DNA of 64,000 nucleotides from contig NC_064561.1 in NCBI RefSeq assembly GCF_937001465.1, forward strand, positions 171,133,198 through 171,197,197, given 5' to 3'. The position numbers and the translations under genes are program-made. The stretch's first letter is position 1. Each line of letters opens with the position of its first letter. The notes beneath the pieces were generated by a model that was not told the DNA's origin, did not search any database, and saw only the letters and a list, made by a program, of their open reading frames with translations. The stretch comes from Orcinus orca (lineage: Eukaryota > Chordata > Mammalia > Artiodactyla > Delphinidae). Of the stretch, positions 24,074-38,400 are shown in pieces.

Positions 24074-27000
24074 ATGCACATGTGTTTGAGAGGAAACAGC
24101 AATAGCTGAAAATACTCTCCAGTGGATTGAGGTCACCCGACAGGAACAAACAAGGGACTGGTTTTCCCTATCCCGATAGAAGGATGGATGTTCATGGGGT
24201 TTCACATTCTGGCCAACTTCACAAGCCCCAGTCCAGTCTCCACGGGTCGCACAGGTGCTCGTGGGTCCATGTGAGAGTAATGTCTACAGAAGGTGCTGGG
24301 TCCAGGGATCTCCATGGAGAAGTCAGGCGTTAGGGCCCAAGTTTTGCCAGAAGGAATTCCACACAAAATACTAATTTCCACCTGAGGAAACATTTGATAT
24401 AAATGAGTCCTATTTCTTGGTTACCTAATTTCGAAGGCAGTTTAATTCTGCATTTCCAAGGAAAAAAAATAAAACTATTCCATATAAGTGAACGCTGGTT
24501 TCCAAATTTTTTAGACTTTTTGCCTATGATATATTCCTACACATATAAAGGAATACACACTAATTACTGTGATAGGTAATGTATAGAAGCATTCGGCTAA
24601 GTGCATTAAAAAAATCAATAGAAGTCACTAAACTATTTTTGATTTGTTTTTCTTTGTTTGATGTCTGTTCATTGTTTATATCCATTCCTTCATTCGATAT
24701 TTTATGTGCCTTGTAGAAGTCAAGTTCTGTCAGCTGCTGAAGACAGAGCCGTATCTGTGAATCCGTTCAGGGCATTTAAGTCTTACGAGGTGTCAACATT
24801 ACAAAGGAAAGTAACTACAGTTGAAAAATTGCTACAAGAGAAAATGATGGGGCTTCCTACTAAAACCATCACCTAAATAGAACTGTTTTTCTAAAAAACA
24901 CTAATTCTAAAAGATACATGCACCCCAGTGTTCATAGCAGCATATTATTTACAATTGCCAAGATATGGGAGAAACCTAAGTGTCCATCAGCAGATGAATA
25001 GATAAAGAAGATGTGGTACATAAAATGGAATATTACTCAGCCTGTAAAAGAGAATTAAATTTTGCCATTTGAAGCAACATGGGTGGACTTGGAGGGTATT
25101 ATGCTAAGTGAAATAAGTCAGACAGAGAAAGACAAGTGCTGTGTGTTCTCATATGTGGAATCTAAAAGATACAATCAACTAGTGAATACGACAAAAATGA
25201 AACAGATTCACAGATACAGAGAACAAACTAGTGGTTACCAGTGGGGGGGGAGGGGCAACATAGGGGGAGGGGAGTAAGAGGCACAAACTGTCAGGTATAA
25301 CATAAGCTACAAGGATATATTGTACAACACAGGGGCTATAATCAATATTTTATAAGAACTATAAATGGAGTATAACCTTTAAAAATTGGGAATGACTATA
25401 TTGTACCCCTGTAACATATAATATTGTACATCAACCATACTTCAATAAAAATTAAAAAATAAAGTGAACAAAGTAACAAATGAAACCATTCAGGTACTAA
25501 AGACTTAAAAAAAAAAAGTGAATAAATTGTCATGCTGATCTCTGTGGAATCTTATTCCATAACTCTTTTTAATAGTTGTTTCTGCCTTACAATTTAAAAT
25601 ATATTCTACAGTTCTGCATTGCCCACCCCCTCCCTGGAAAAATGTAGCCCTTTTTTTTTTTTTTTTTTGCGGTACGCAGGCCTCTCACTGTTGTGGCCTC
25701 TCCCGTTGCGGAGCACAGGCTCCAGACGCGCAGGCTCAGAGGCCGTGGCTCACGGGCCCAGCCGCTCCGCGGCATGTGGGATCTTCCCGGACCGGGGCAC
25801 GAGCCCGTGTCCTGTGCATCGGCAGGCGGACTCTCAACCACTGTGCCACCAGGGAAGCCCTGTGGCACTTTATTTTGTATTGCAAATGCCAGAAACCAAA
25901 CTGAAACCAGCTTAAGGTGAAAAAGGGAATGGGCTCCACAAAGAGGACGTCCATGTTTGAATTTGTTTTGGGCTCAGCAGAACCCAGGAACTCAGACCCG
26001 ACCTTCAGGCTTCGTTTGTGCCCTCTGCCTCCGCCTCACACTCCTCTCCTTCTCTCTCCATCTGCTCCACGATTCCTGTCTCTTGTTGGTAATCATCTCC
26101 GCAAATCTAAAGCTGAAGAAATATGTGAAAGGATTTGAGCTTTGATATATTAAAAAAATCCCTTTTTTTGCTTTGAAAAATTACTTTCAGTTATAAAAAT
26201 ACCTTCTGACTTTTAGGTTGACTAGTATAAGCTAAAAAGATTTATTATCCTGTAAAGTGTACAATAATGAAAAGAGAGTATCTTATATTCAACAGGATCT
26301 CCTCATATATCCAATCCCCAGCTTAGTTTTTGAATGTTTCCCCCCCCCCCGCAACAGCCCTAGATTCAATGAAATGTCATTTTGTAAACGTGAATTTCAT
26401 ATATACCACGAGCGAGGGAGAAATCACTTTGGGGTCAGGGTAGAGGCTGTGCCTTAGTCATCGCGAAATCCCTGAGGCGGGACTGGTGACAGACAGACAA
26501 CCGCACTCAGTGCATGGTGATTGAAATGAACGGAGGGGAAATGACACTGAGACACATTATCTGTTCTCTGCCAGGATTCATTTATTTCAGCATAATTTTT
26601 GGTTGTGCTCAAAGACGCTTGGGGTGAAAGAGATGTAGCAGGCTGCTGGCACGTGTTCTCTCCTCCAGAATTACCGTCTATTTTTAGAGAGCACCTGGGT
26701 GTCACGTTTCTTAGTCTCACAGAGCCCCCTAACGGGGAGAACTGTGTGCTGCACCCTGAAAACCAAGTGCATTCACGGTTCATGTATGGAGCCCTTAAAC
26801 TGTGCAAAGGCTAATTGGTCTTTGAATATAACACTTAAAGACTGTTTTGTTAAGTAGACTTTTAAAGAAAGAAGGTACACAATCATGTAAAAGAAAAGTA
26901 CTTTGCTGTACACCTGAAACTAACACAACATTGTAAATTAACTATACTTCAGTGAAAACCGGTTAATAAAAAATTCTTTACCCACTGAACTGTAGTGTCA

Positions 27001-29389
27001 TCATTTATTATCATGATTAGTTTGCCATTTTCTTGCATAAATACTGTGCAAGGAAATCACTATGCATATATTAAAAGAGTACATCATTCATGATAGCATC
27101 AAAACCCATCGGATTTCTAGGAACAAATGTCCTAAAGGATGCATAACCCTCTACACTAAAAACTATACACAAAAGATAAAAGAAAAAATTATAGTTATGT
27201 GTTCATCCGTGTGTGTGTGTATTCAATAGCGTTTATAATAGGGCTTGAAATATGGTAGCATATGTCTGCAGCTTTGTTTATCTTCTTCAAGATTTCCTTG
27301 GCTGTTCTTGGTACTTTAAATTCCCATTTAAATTTTAGGATTAGGCAGCCAATTGGCATTATAAATTCTGATGAGATTTTGAATTTGTAGGTCAAATTGG
27401 GGAGAACTGGTATATTTACAATATGCCAATATGTCTACTCCTTGAACATATTCCTCCATTTACTAAGGTCTTCTTTAGTTTTTCTTAATAATGTTTTGTA
27501 GTTTTTAGGGTAGAGATTTATACATCTTTAGTAACATCTATTCCTAGGAATTTGGTGTGTTTTTGATGACATTGTAAATGACATACTTTTAAAAATTTCA
27601 TTTTTGTAAGTTCCTATGTTATAAATAAATGAAAACTCAACTAAAAAAAAAGATAGGTATGAAAGAAAAATTTAAAAAATCATTCAGATCTGTTTGACCA
27701 TGTGGGTTATTTTGTTCATAACAAAACTCACCACTTTTTATTCCTACGTTAAATTACTTAAATCACACAGTTAAATTACTTGAAATCAGTTGGATCCTTT
27801 TGGACGTTGCTTTCAAGATGTGCTAGGACCACAGCAGCATTCAGTCTAGGGCTCATTATTCTCTGCTGCTGAGGTAGGACCCTTGTGAGTACTCTACCCG
27901 ACGTGTGAATTTTGAGGCTTTCCAGTCTAGTCGGTGGGAAGGATTTCCAGGCATCCTTCCCAGCCCTGTGAGCACAGGACTCTGTTCCCTCTCGTCCTTT
28001 CCCATGCCTTGTGCCTCACACATGCGCCCTCACCTGGAGGGTCCAGGGGACCCTGCAGGTGGCCAGTGTTCTCTGTGCAGGCTCTACACCCCACACTCTG
28101 TCCCTCCAACTCCAGCCTCTTTGGACTCTCACTTCTGATGCCCAACTCAGGTAGTGGCCAGGACCCACCTGGGGGGCACCTCCCTGCTCGGCGGCCTGAC
28201 ACTTTTTCACTGGGTATTTCTTATTGTAACTCTTAGGATAAGAAACACGTGCCTCAGAATCACCTGGGACACTAATTCAAAAGGCAGGTTTCTGAGGTCA
28301 CCCCAGGCCTGCTCCATCAGAGTTTCTGGAGTGAGGCCGTGACAGCTGCTGTTGAAACAGTGCCCTGGGGTTCACACACACTTCCCACGTGGGAACTGCC
28401 TAACGAGATTACTTTGGCCACATCTAACGTCTATGCCTAATTGTATTCGAGTAGGGTTATGGAGGCAGAAAGAAGGGGTGTTGGCTTCGGATTCTACTGG
28501 CAAGCAGAGCTCCCTTCTGTGCCAAAGCGAGGCTGCTTGTCTGAGGGGCTATCTCTCTAATTCTTATTCCCTTAGAACTTCTCGGACTGGTGGAACCAGT
28601 AAACAGCTGCTTATCTTGACCATGCCGAGTGTCTTTTGTCAAAAATATGTCCCTCTAGTTTCTCTTAAGGAGAATGTAACTAAACGGAATCTGCCAGGGC
28701 CTCCGTTGGGTAGCTTTTCTGGCAAGCTCTGCACAAGCTGCAGATCCTTGGGCAGAGCCCATGTGAAAGATGCCATGGCCGTGGGAAGGCTGGGAGGTGT
28801 GGCTTCTCACTGGGAACCACGTGAACTGGATTCTCGGAGAGTCTGGGAAGTTGGAGCTGGTGGTCACAAGGGAGGGACTCTTAAGAGGTCCTTATCTCCT
28901 GGCTGGAGGGAGGTAGAAAGGAGAGAGAAAACTAGCTGGAAGGAAGGAAGCAAGCAAGGGTAGAGAGAAGGGAAGGAAAGAAAGAAGGACAGACAGACCC
29001 ACAAAAGGACCTTACTTCCCTTTGAACCTGGAAAATGCATGTTCTCTCTGAAACTATGGAAGAAAAAAACTAAACCCTGGAATATTCATGCTGAAGCCAT
29101 TGGTAGCTAATTTTCTCCATTGAATGAGCTGCAATCATAGAAGACTTACACTCATTGGTGAAGGACTTGGTAAAGATTCACACTGTTTTCACCCTCCTTT
29201 TCTGTTTGTTGGGCCTTTCGTTGCACATTGATCAGCGCCAAGGATGGTGGGAAGACAGCCCCACACCATGTGAAAGATCTGTTTCCCTAGCATCGTCCAG
29301 TATTCACAGGAGATCCTTTCTCTGATTATGTGTTTTCTAGACAAGACTCTCTAGGAAAACCTAGAGTTTCATTATGGAGCAACTCAGAG

Positions 29390-29428
<39 letters not shown>

Positions 29429-32400
29429 ACGTGCAGATGTCACTTGTATTAATCGTTGACCAACCATCAAGTATGAATCTTACTTTCCAATAAATATTTG
29501 GATTCTGCACAGGAAGTTCTCTTATTTTCCGGAATGGGTAGGTCTTAAATGATGCCGTGTTGATCCTGGTCAATCACACCTCATTCCTCCTGACTCTAGA
29601 AAAGAGTGAGGAGATGTCATTGAATTGGTTCTTCCCTTGCAGGGGGCACATGTTTTAAAGGGAAGAGAACTGTGTTGGAAATCAGGAGTCTCCAGTCAGG
29701 CTCTGCCCTGACCTAGCTGAGAAAATGTGGGTTTCACTTTCCTTGTCTATAAAAGAAGGGAATTTGAAAAGCTGACATCAATTGGCCCATCTTATTCTAA
29801 ATTACAAAACTGCATTATTCAAATATATGATGTAACTATATTCCCTAAACTGAACTGTGGTGACACAAATTAATGGTAGACTGTATATAATGGAAGACAT
29901 TAGAAATGTATGTTCCACTGGTCCTCAGAATTAGTCACTGGACAATTTAAAACTATTACGAAACTCCCAGAGAGTGATGGCTAGGTGCATGTTTTATTTA
30001 GAGTGTACATGTAGAGTGACACCTCTTCTTTGCCCTTGAATTCGGATTTTCTTCTGAAATCATACATATTTCCATTAAATTTTATACAGGACAATCTATT
30101 CATTTATTTTATCTCAGACGTTTACTACTCTTCCCAAAACCCATTTGGTTAGATAATATTTTCATGACTTACAGGATGCATTTCTCATTTCTGTTTGTGA
30201 TGGTAACAGTAATTCAGATCTCATTAGAATTGTTCAAGGCGATTTTAAAAAAAATTTGGCCATGCCACACGGCTTGTGGGATTTCAGTTCCCCAACCAGG
30301 GACTGAACCCGGGCCACGGCAGTGAAAGTGCTGAGTCCTAACCACTAGACCACCAGGGAACTCCCTAAGGCGATTTTGTTAAAAATAAATATAGGTAACA
30401 ATGGAATTTATTGTCCCAAAGTACTGTCACAGGGGGTAACACTTGTATTTTGACTATAGGATGTGAAGTGGGATATACTCGTGTAAGAATGTTACTCATT
30501 AAATAAAAAGAATGATTATACATTTAAGTATCCAGGAATTTTAAATCAAGACCATATGTGTGTACATGTATAGCTTTAAGAACAGAAATACATCGATTCT
30601 TGTGTACCCAGCACCTAAAAAAGATATAGAATATGACAAATACCCAAGAAGCTCCCACTTGCCATCTCAAGTCTCATTCCCTACACACCCCCATCTTAGG
30701 TATCCATTCTGCTGAATCTTGTTGTTTTTTTTTTTAAATCATTTCCTTGCTTAAATATCTGTTAGCTTAATGTGATTTTGAGCTTTATATAAATGAAATC
30801 ATGCTGTGTTTATACCTCTGTGATGTTTTTCTCAACATTATGATCCTGAGGTTCAGGTATAAACATGGAGTTTGAGTTCCTTCATATCCATTCCATCTTT
30901 CTTTGTTTTATTTTAAGGGAACTTTATTATTTTTATTTATTTATTTTTGGCTGCGTTGGGTCTTCGTTGCTGCACGCGGGCTTTCTCTAGTTGCGGCGAG
31001 CGGGGGCTACTCTTCGTTGCGGTGCACGGGCTTCTCATTGCGGTGGCTTCTCTTGTTGCAGAGCACAGGGTCTAGGCACATGGGCTTCAGTAGTTGTGGC
31101 ACGCGGGCTCAGTAGTTGTGGCACGCGGGCTCTAGAGCGCAGGCTCAGTAGTTGGGGCACACAGGCTTAGTTGCTCTGCCGCATGTGGGATCTTCCTGGA
31201 CCAGGGCTCGAACCTGTCTCCCCTGCATTGGCAGGTGGATTCTTAACCACTGCGCCACCAGGGAAGCCCATCTTTCAATTTTGAACACAACTCACTTTAT
31301 TTGTTTATTATCCTAATGGAAGTATATTTAAAATTTGCTTCAAAATACAAAATGTTCACCCATTCCATTGGAATTGTTAAAATAATAATATACAGTTCCA
31401 TTATAAGTTTTTCGTTGATTTTTGTTAGAATTATATTTGCCAGACAGGTTAACCAAATCCTTTAATACTACTCAGTATGCACAGAGAGCAGAAATCAAAA
31501 TCTGTATTTATGTCATACACTGAGCAGTAGAGTAGCCTACCCTTGCCAATTTGTAACAAGCCTGTGTTGTTCTAGAAAGGAAGCCACAGTTCAATTTCAG
31601 TTTTTACTCTCCTGTACAAAATCTTTTCCCATTAAGCTGACATACTGGCAAGATTTTGTTACAGATAGTGGCCACTATATGTAACATAAAAACTTAGTGT
31701 TTCTTTTAATAGGTCTGGAATCATTCGTAGGATATGCATAGTGCTAGATTTGGTCACCAGTGTTAACAGGCTTGCTCAGTGGTTCGAGCGTGGGAAGAGT
31801 TAATGAAGGCATAAACTGATAGCTAAACGTCCCCAAAAGTTCATTTCTTACAACAGTCGGGAAATCATTTGGCAAATGTCTACCTCGTGGAGTAGCATCA
31901 GCCTGAACACCGGGCAGCTCTGTGGCTCTCTGGCAGAGCATTGGTTGAGGCTGATAGAACAAAGAGGAAGGACAAGAACTACTTTTTTTTTTTTTTTTTT
32001 GCTTTTTTAATGCTATTGCACTCGTTTAAATATAACTTAAAATTTATATGATAAAGGGAAATGTATTATTTAATTTACAATTTCATTGATTTGAAAGTTT
32101 ATTAAAAAGAAACAGAATCTAAAGTACACAATTTCTGGGTAGTTGAGCGTCTAAGGGCCAAAGTAGTTTTAATTTGTCACAGGGCTCCTGGAGTTGAATC
32201 CAGAGATCAGTCTCACCCTGACACCCTTGCAGTCATAGCTCAGAGGACACTTCACTAACAGTGTGTCCTCTGCTAGACACATTTGTTTAAAATTATCTGT
32301 GTAATAGATGAATTTGGGTACCCTTAATAGAGCTTGTTTGAGCTGGTATATTTATGTGATGAGTTAGGATTGCAGGAGTGGGATTTGAACTTGATGGCAT

Positions 32401-35400
32401 TGTATCTTCAGGAAATGCCCAGTATTTGCATGTCTTCTTCCTGGAGCGTTTGTTACTAGTTTTCAGCTCACTACCATTCCTGTGGGAAGGCGGGGACCCA
32501 CACACAGCACGTGCCTGGCACACACACCACATCCAGCACATTCTATGATGATGATCGGGAAAAGATAGTCTAGACAAATACGGTGTATTGTGAGATCCTG
32601 TTGAGTTTGACAGTTTTCTACTGAGTTGACCAACGGAGTATACAGTCGACCCTTGAACAACCTGGGTTTGAACTGCGTGGGTCCGCTTAGAGTGGATGTT
32701 TATCAGTAGTAAATTCTACGGTGCAACAGGGTCTGTCGTTGGCTAAATTTGTGGATGCAGAGGAACCACAGATATGAAGGGCCAACAATAAATTATACGT
32801 AGGTGGATTAACTGCAGCATTGTACAAGGATCAACTGTGGACCGAAAATGCTTTGTTCGTGTTGATGACGAGGATAATGATAAGATTAAAGCCAAGGTTT
32901 CTTTAAAGGTACTGTGGCTTTACTACCTTTAAGGTTTAAAGCATTTCTGACAATCCCACAAGGCCCTGTATGATCAGGTTTCTTCCTACCATCCCAGCTC
33001 CCTGCAATGCTGTTCTCTGGTTCGCTCTACTGCAGCCATACTGGGACCAATGGTGCTTTAGCTCCTTCTCACAACAGGACCTCTTGCATATGCTGTACAT
33101 TGTTCTGTCTGGAGCCCTTCCAAGCCTTTATGGTAAATAGTGCAAATCCAGATCATAGCATAAAAGTGGCATCTTCAGAGAAGACGCCCCAAAGCCTCCA
33201 CCCTCTATTTTTCCTTCGTTGTGACCAGATAATCGTGGAGCTCGTTGCTTGCCTTGGCCTGTGATCTTCCTTAGACAGCTGTCTGGCTTGTTCATCTCTG
33301 AATTCACATGGCTCTTCCAGAGAGTGTGCCTATTAGGAGGTGCTCAATGAATATCTGCTAAAGCAATAAATGTTGAGTGAATCATCCACAATTCAGTGAA
33401 AAGTTTTGGTTTTCTTTTTCTCTCTTTAGCTGGGAAGTTATCAATTCCAAACCAGATGAAAGACCCAGGCTCAGCCACTGTCTTGCAGAATCATGGATGA
33501 ATTTCAGCATGTTTCTTCAAGAAATGTCTCTGTTTAAACAGCAGAGCCCTGGCAAGGCAAGTTTTCCAGAAAAGGAGAATGATGTGTGTGCTTTAAAATG
33601 TGAAATAAACTTGGAAACAAATGAATTAACCTATTTTATCAGCCTGTAAGGGTTCTCCAATTCTGAATATAATACACTACGAACACGTGCCATAAAAACT
33701 GATATTAGCGAGGTTCAGAAATGTTAGTGTTGTTAGCACTAGAAAATCCTTAACCTTATATTTTGAAATTGGATTGGATTTCTATTTTATCCGTATTTAT
33801 GTAGCTTATTAACTAAAATGAATGATGATTTGTCCTCTCAGCCAGACCAAGGATAAAAACGTGTTATTAAGAATTTCAGTTTATATTATCTAGGCTGGTT
33901 CTCAAGTCAAAGGAACACATAGCCCTTTGAGGGTGTTTTTGGAGGTAACTGAGTCTCACTTTCAGTCTAAAAAGTGGAGATTCTTGTATGCTTTACTTAA
34001 GAAAGAAAATCTTTGGCAGAAACATCCACAGTGATTATATAAATGGAATGAGTATTTTTCCAACAAAGATGAAAACCCACGAGGAGAGAGTTGAGTGGTT
34101 TGAAAGGGGTTACAAGAAATGCCCACTATAGGGTTTTTATGTGTAGAGGCAGCTTCCACTGTATCTTGACAGCACGGGTGAGCTACAGAACCATCAATAG
34201 ACCCCTTCCCTTCCACTGCTATGGAAACGAATGTCCACCTGTAGTTGGAAGGAAGAACCTAGGAATGTCTTCATTTAAAATCCCTCTCTTTGTACCGTGT
34301 TACAGGAAATCTAACTTCAATGAGTAATAGAACTATATTCGGACACATTTTGAGCATACTAAAGTTGCAACATTGTATATGGATAAGTTATTTTAATCAC
34401 TGAAGGTGATTTTTAGAAAAGATATCAACATGGTAGCGGGGTGGGGTGACTTGTGTTTTTGATGCTTATTTTACTGAGATGATTAAACACATTTTTAGAA
34501 GATTCTGAACTTAAACTTCTGCACTGGGTTGCATTAATATACCCCAAGTCAATTAACGTAAGATAACGATGCTACAAATTTAGTGGATGATATGAAATCC
34601 CTTCGTGAAACTGAATTCTGGATATAGTAATGCTTTTATTTGTTCTTTTAACTTTTATGGTCTTTCCTCTTCCATTTTGCTATTAGAATTCCGTATTCTT
34701 CAAGGATCCCTGATGTTTGAGAAACAGCTCTTAATTTTGTTTTCCTTTTGACTAGTGAATTTATTAACCCTGTGCCAAGAATGAAAAATCAAAGTTAATC
34801 TGAATTTTAGACCCCGTTGCTGTTTCTCTTAATCAGTTATTGATCAGAGTTCTGTATCCTTTCCTTGTGTGTCTTTTTGAAATTCCCTTAATGAATTTTC
34901 TTGGCTGTTCAGTGAAATTTAGTACCATAATTTAAAGGTAAAGCAAAGAAGTAAGATAGTTTATTTTAAATAATAGAGTGTGAAAAAAAGTGAAGACTTT
35001 ATGGGAGAATTTTTCTGTCTTGATGTTTTACTTACTTAAAACGACCAAGATTCTTTTGGCTTCAACTGACAGAAAGAATATAATCAAATTTCACTGGTGG
35101 AATTAGTTTCATTTGCCGGACAGATATGGTTAGGAAGGAGGATAGTAATGGCCAGTCGATTTATCCCAGCTGCTTATCAGCTGTGCAAATTACTGTTATA
35201 TTTATGTAAATACCTCTCATTTCTATAACATGTTTTGCCGTGTTTATGAATTTCTGTGGATTTATAGAAACAGTTTGAACCTACAGATTTCATTACCGGG
35301 CTGCATTGTTTTCAGCGAGTGACCCTGAGTAAAACAAGTTTCTGGGTACATACTATTCTTCAGGTCTCTTGCATCTGGTAATACAGCTGCAGGCATGATT

Positions 35401-38400
35401 AATGGGAGATGTTGTTCTCTGTGCCAGAGGTTAGCTTCTGGAACCTTCCAAATGATTATCACTTAATGTTAAAGTGGGCTAAGGCTGGTTGAACACAGCG
35501 GTCATTAGTCAGATCTAAGTGCAGAGAACACTGTTTGAAAGACATTTGCCATAACATGATAGATGGCATATAGATCAATAATTTTGTGTGTATCCTGTGC
35601 TCTAAAGTATCTTGATGTTATGTACAACTGTCACATGTTGCTTCTATTATTTTTAGTTTTGTCTCCTGGTCTGCAGTGTATGCACCTTTTTTACGATCTT
35701 GGGAAGTTACATTCCTGGGGTTATACTGAGCTATCTACTGTGTAAGTATAGTAGAACATTTTGTCTAATTGATGTGACACATATGGTATCATTTAATGGT
35801 CTACAAGACGTTCCACAGTTTAGAAGAGGAGGGATGTGTTCTTGATTATAAAGCAAGTTGATTATTCTTTAATTTCCTGCTGTACAAAGTTTCTCCTTTT
35901 TCTAGAGACATGTTGCTATTTCAAAATTATAAGAATAGCTGTCAAAATGCAAGGTTATATATAAGTGATTCATTTTATTTTAAATTATGTCAATAAAGCT
36001 GTAAACAAGCTCTACTCTCCACCCCCCACAAATACGTGAGTACTTTTGCCGTTGTGCATCATCTGCGGCTCAAAATATAATTAAAACCACAATGAGACAC
36101 CATTATATCCCCACCAAAACGGCTGAAATTAAAAATACTGACTATATCAAGTGTTAGCCAGGATATGGTGGGTAGGTAGAATGGTACAACCACTTTGGAT
36201 AACAGTTTGGTAGTTTTTTAAAAGCTACTATGTGACCGAGGCATTCCACAGCTAGATGTTTTCCCAAGAGAAGGGAAAGCATACACCTATACAAAGACTT
36301 GTCCACAAATGTTCATAGTGGCTTTATTTGTGTTAGCCAAAAACAGAAGACAATTCATGTGTCCATCAACAAATAGATGGGTGAACAAACTGTGGTACAT
36401 CCATACAATGGATTACTACTCAGCACTACAAAAGTGATGTATGCAACAGTCTGGATAAACCTCAAAATAATTAGATTGGGTGGGAGAAGCCAGGTTAAAA
36501 AAAAAGAGTACATACTGTTTGATTCCATTTATATATAATTCAAACTAATCTTTAGTGACAGAGCACATAAATGGTTGCCTGGGGATGAGGCGGGTAGGGC
36601 AGGGAAAGACCAGAGGGAGGGATTAAGAGAAACATGAGGAAACTTTTGGGGGTGGTATGGTCACTATCTTTATCATGATGACAGTTTCTTAGTTGTATGC
36701 ATATGTCAAAACATCAAATTGTACACTTTAAATATGTGCAATTTATTGTATGTCAATTGTAACTCAAAAGTGCTGTAAAAAAAGTTTCGATTTCCTGCTT
36801 CTCCTAAAAAATATAAAGATCTGGCCCTGCCGCCTTTAGATGGGGCAGTCGCTCTCCACCCACCCAACCCTCGTATCTCCCTAGTTTTCTCGCACCAGCC
36901 TTTAACATTTACAGATACCTCCTTGTCTTCTAGAGATATTTGAGTTTGCAACTCCTATTTAAAAGGTAAATGGGCACGTGTCCTGACAACAGCAGAGAAA
37001 TAAACAGTAGGGAATACAACGCCTTTCCTGTGTTGATCTTCATTTCTTTTTGTATTCCTCATGCCTCACACAAAGGGCCAATGGTCAGAGCTCACATCCG
37101 TTCTCCCAAGTAGAACTCCTGTGGAATATCAGCCCTTTGATCTGCCTTGTTTAGGAGGGAAAGGAGAAGAGAGCTAGGGAAAGCGAGTCTAATACGGGCA
37201 AGGCATTATTCAGATGGTCTGTATTTATCTCATTTATCCTTCCCAGCAACCCCAAGAGATGAGGTTATTATCCCAGTATTACTGACGAGAGGCTAACAGA
37301 TAGTTAATAACGTTTCTATGGAGAAGTGATCATTTAACAAATAAGTAGAGTTGATATTTTAATCCAGGACTGTTGTCGGGAAAGCACGTAACCTTTGTAT
37401 AAATTTTGAGGGTAAGAGGATTGAAGGGATGGAGTTATCTAATTGCACGTCTTTGAAAACCATGACTGTTGGGTTGTGTGTATATAGGAGAAAATGGTTT
37501 CATTACAGGGGGAAGAATAAAAACTATGGACTTATTTCACAGAGGCACTTCCTTAAGAAAAAAAAAAACCAATTTGTCCGTAAGGGAACTGAAATAATTT
37601 TGTGACATACTAAGATGTAGCCTTTGGAAAGTAAGGTCACTTTCCTTAAACTCTCTTCCTCCTTATCTTGCAGTACTATGTGCATTTCTGTGTCCATTTT
37701 TTAAGTGTAATGATATTGGACAAAAAATATACAACAAAATCAAGTCATTTCTGCTGAAACTAGATTTTGGAATCAGAGAATATATTAACCAGAAGAAACG
37801 TGAGAGAGCTGGTAGGTAACGTTTGAATTTTAGATTCCACGCATGAGATGAGACATCAGCTGGCTATTATGAAATCACCTTTAATATATTTCAGGGTGTT
37901 TTAGCCTTTCACCACATATTACTACAGAAGCAAATCCCCCCAAAGTAACATAGCTTTTTCCAATTTTAGGCTTTTATACTTTTCTCAAACATACAACAAA
38001 TCGCCTTTTTAATCCAAATTGTCAGGGGAGAGAGAAAAGGCTTCAACACTTCTGTATTTGCTACTTATCATTTATTTTCTCTAAATCGTTTTCTTTGGGA
38101 GTGGACGGTTGCAAATAACAAATGACACAGGTAGGGCTGTGTGTGGGAGCCCTGTAAGAGGGGGCCAGTAGAACGGGAAGGAAAAGAAAATAGGGGGAAG
38201 ACTAATGTGCTCCTTGTTCACTTTTTAACTTGGCTTGTGACCTTACAGATTCTCAAACTACAGGGAGCATCGGAATTGTCTGAAGAGCTTATTAAAGCTT
38301 AGATTGCGGGGCCCATACCCCAGAGTTTCTGATTCAGCTGGTCTAGGGGAGGGCCTGGGGATTTGCCTTTCTAAAAGTCCAGGGGCCACACTATGAGGAC

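Larger units (their letters stand above)
6347..33429 (+). other. RETREG1: RETREG1 intron 1 of the short isoform (27 kb)
   Basis: The donor is GTAATT at 6347 and the acceptor CTCTTTAG at 33422-33429. The intron contains the SINE, L1, MIR, DNA-transposon and microsatellite copies listed separately. The remaining unique sequence shows no conserved coding exon that I can recognise. Confidence 0.85.

Noticed and set aside
33557..33649. Continuation of the RETREG1 exon past 33556 to a stop at 33649
   Set aside because: The frame stays open, but family similarity stops at 33556 and resumes exactly at 35657 in phase, so this is intron read-through.
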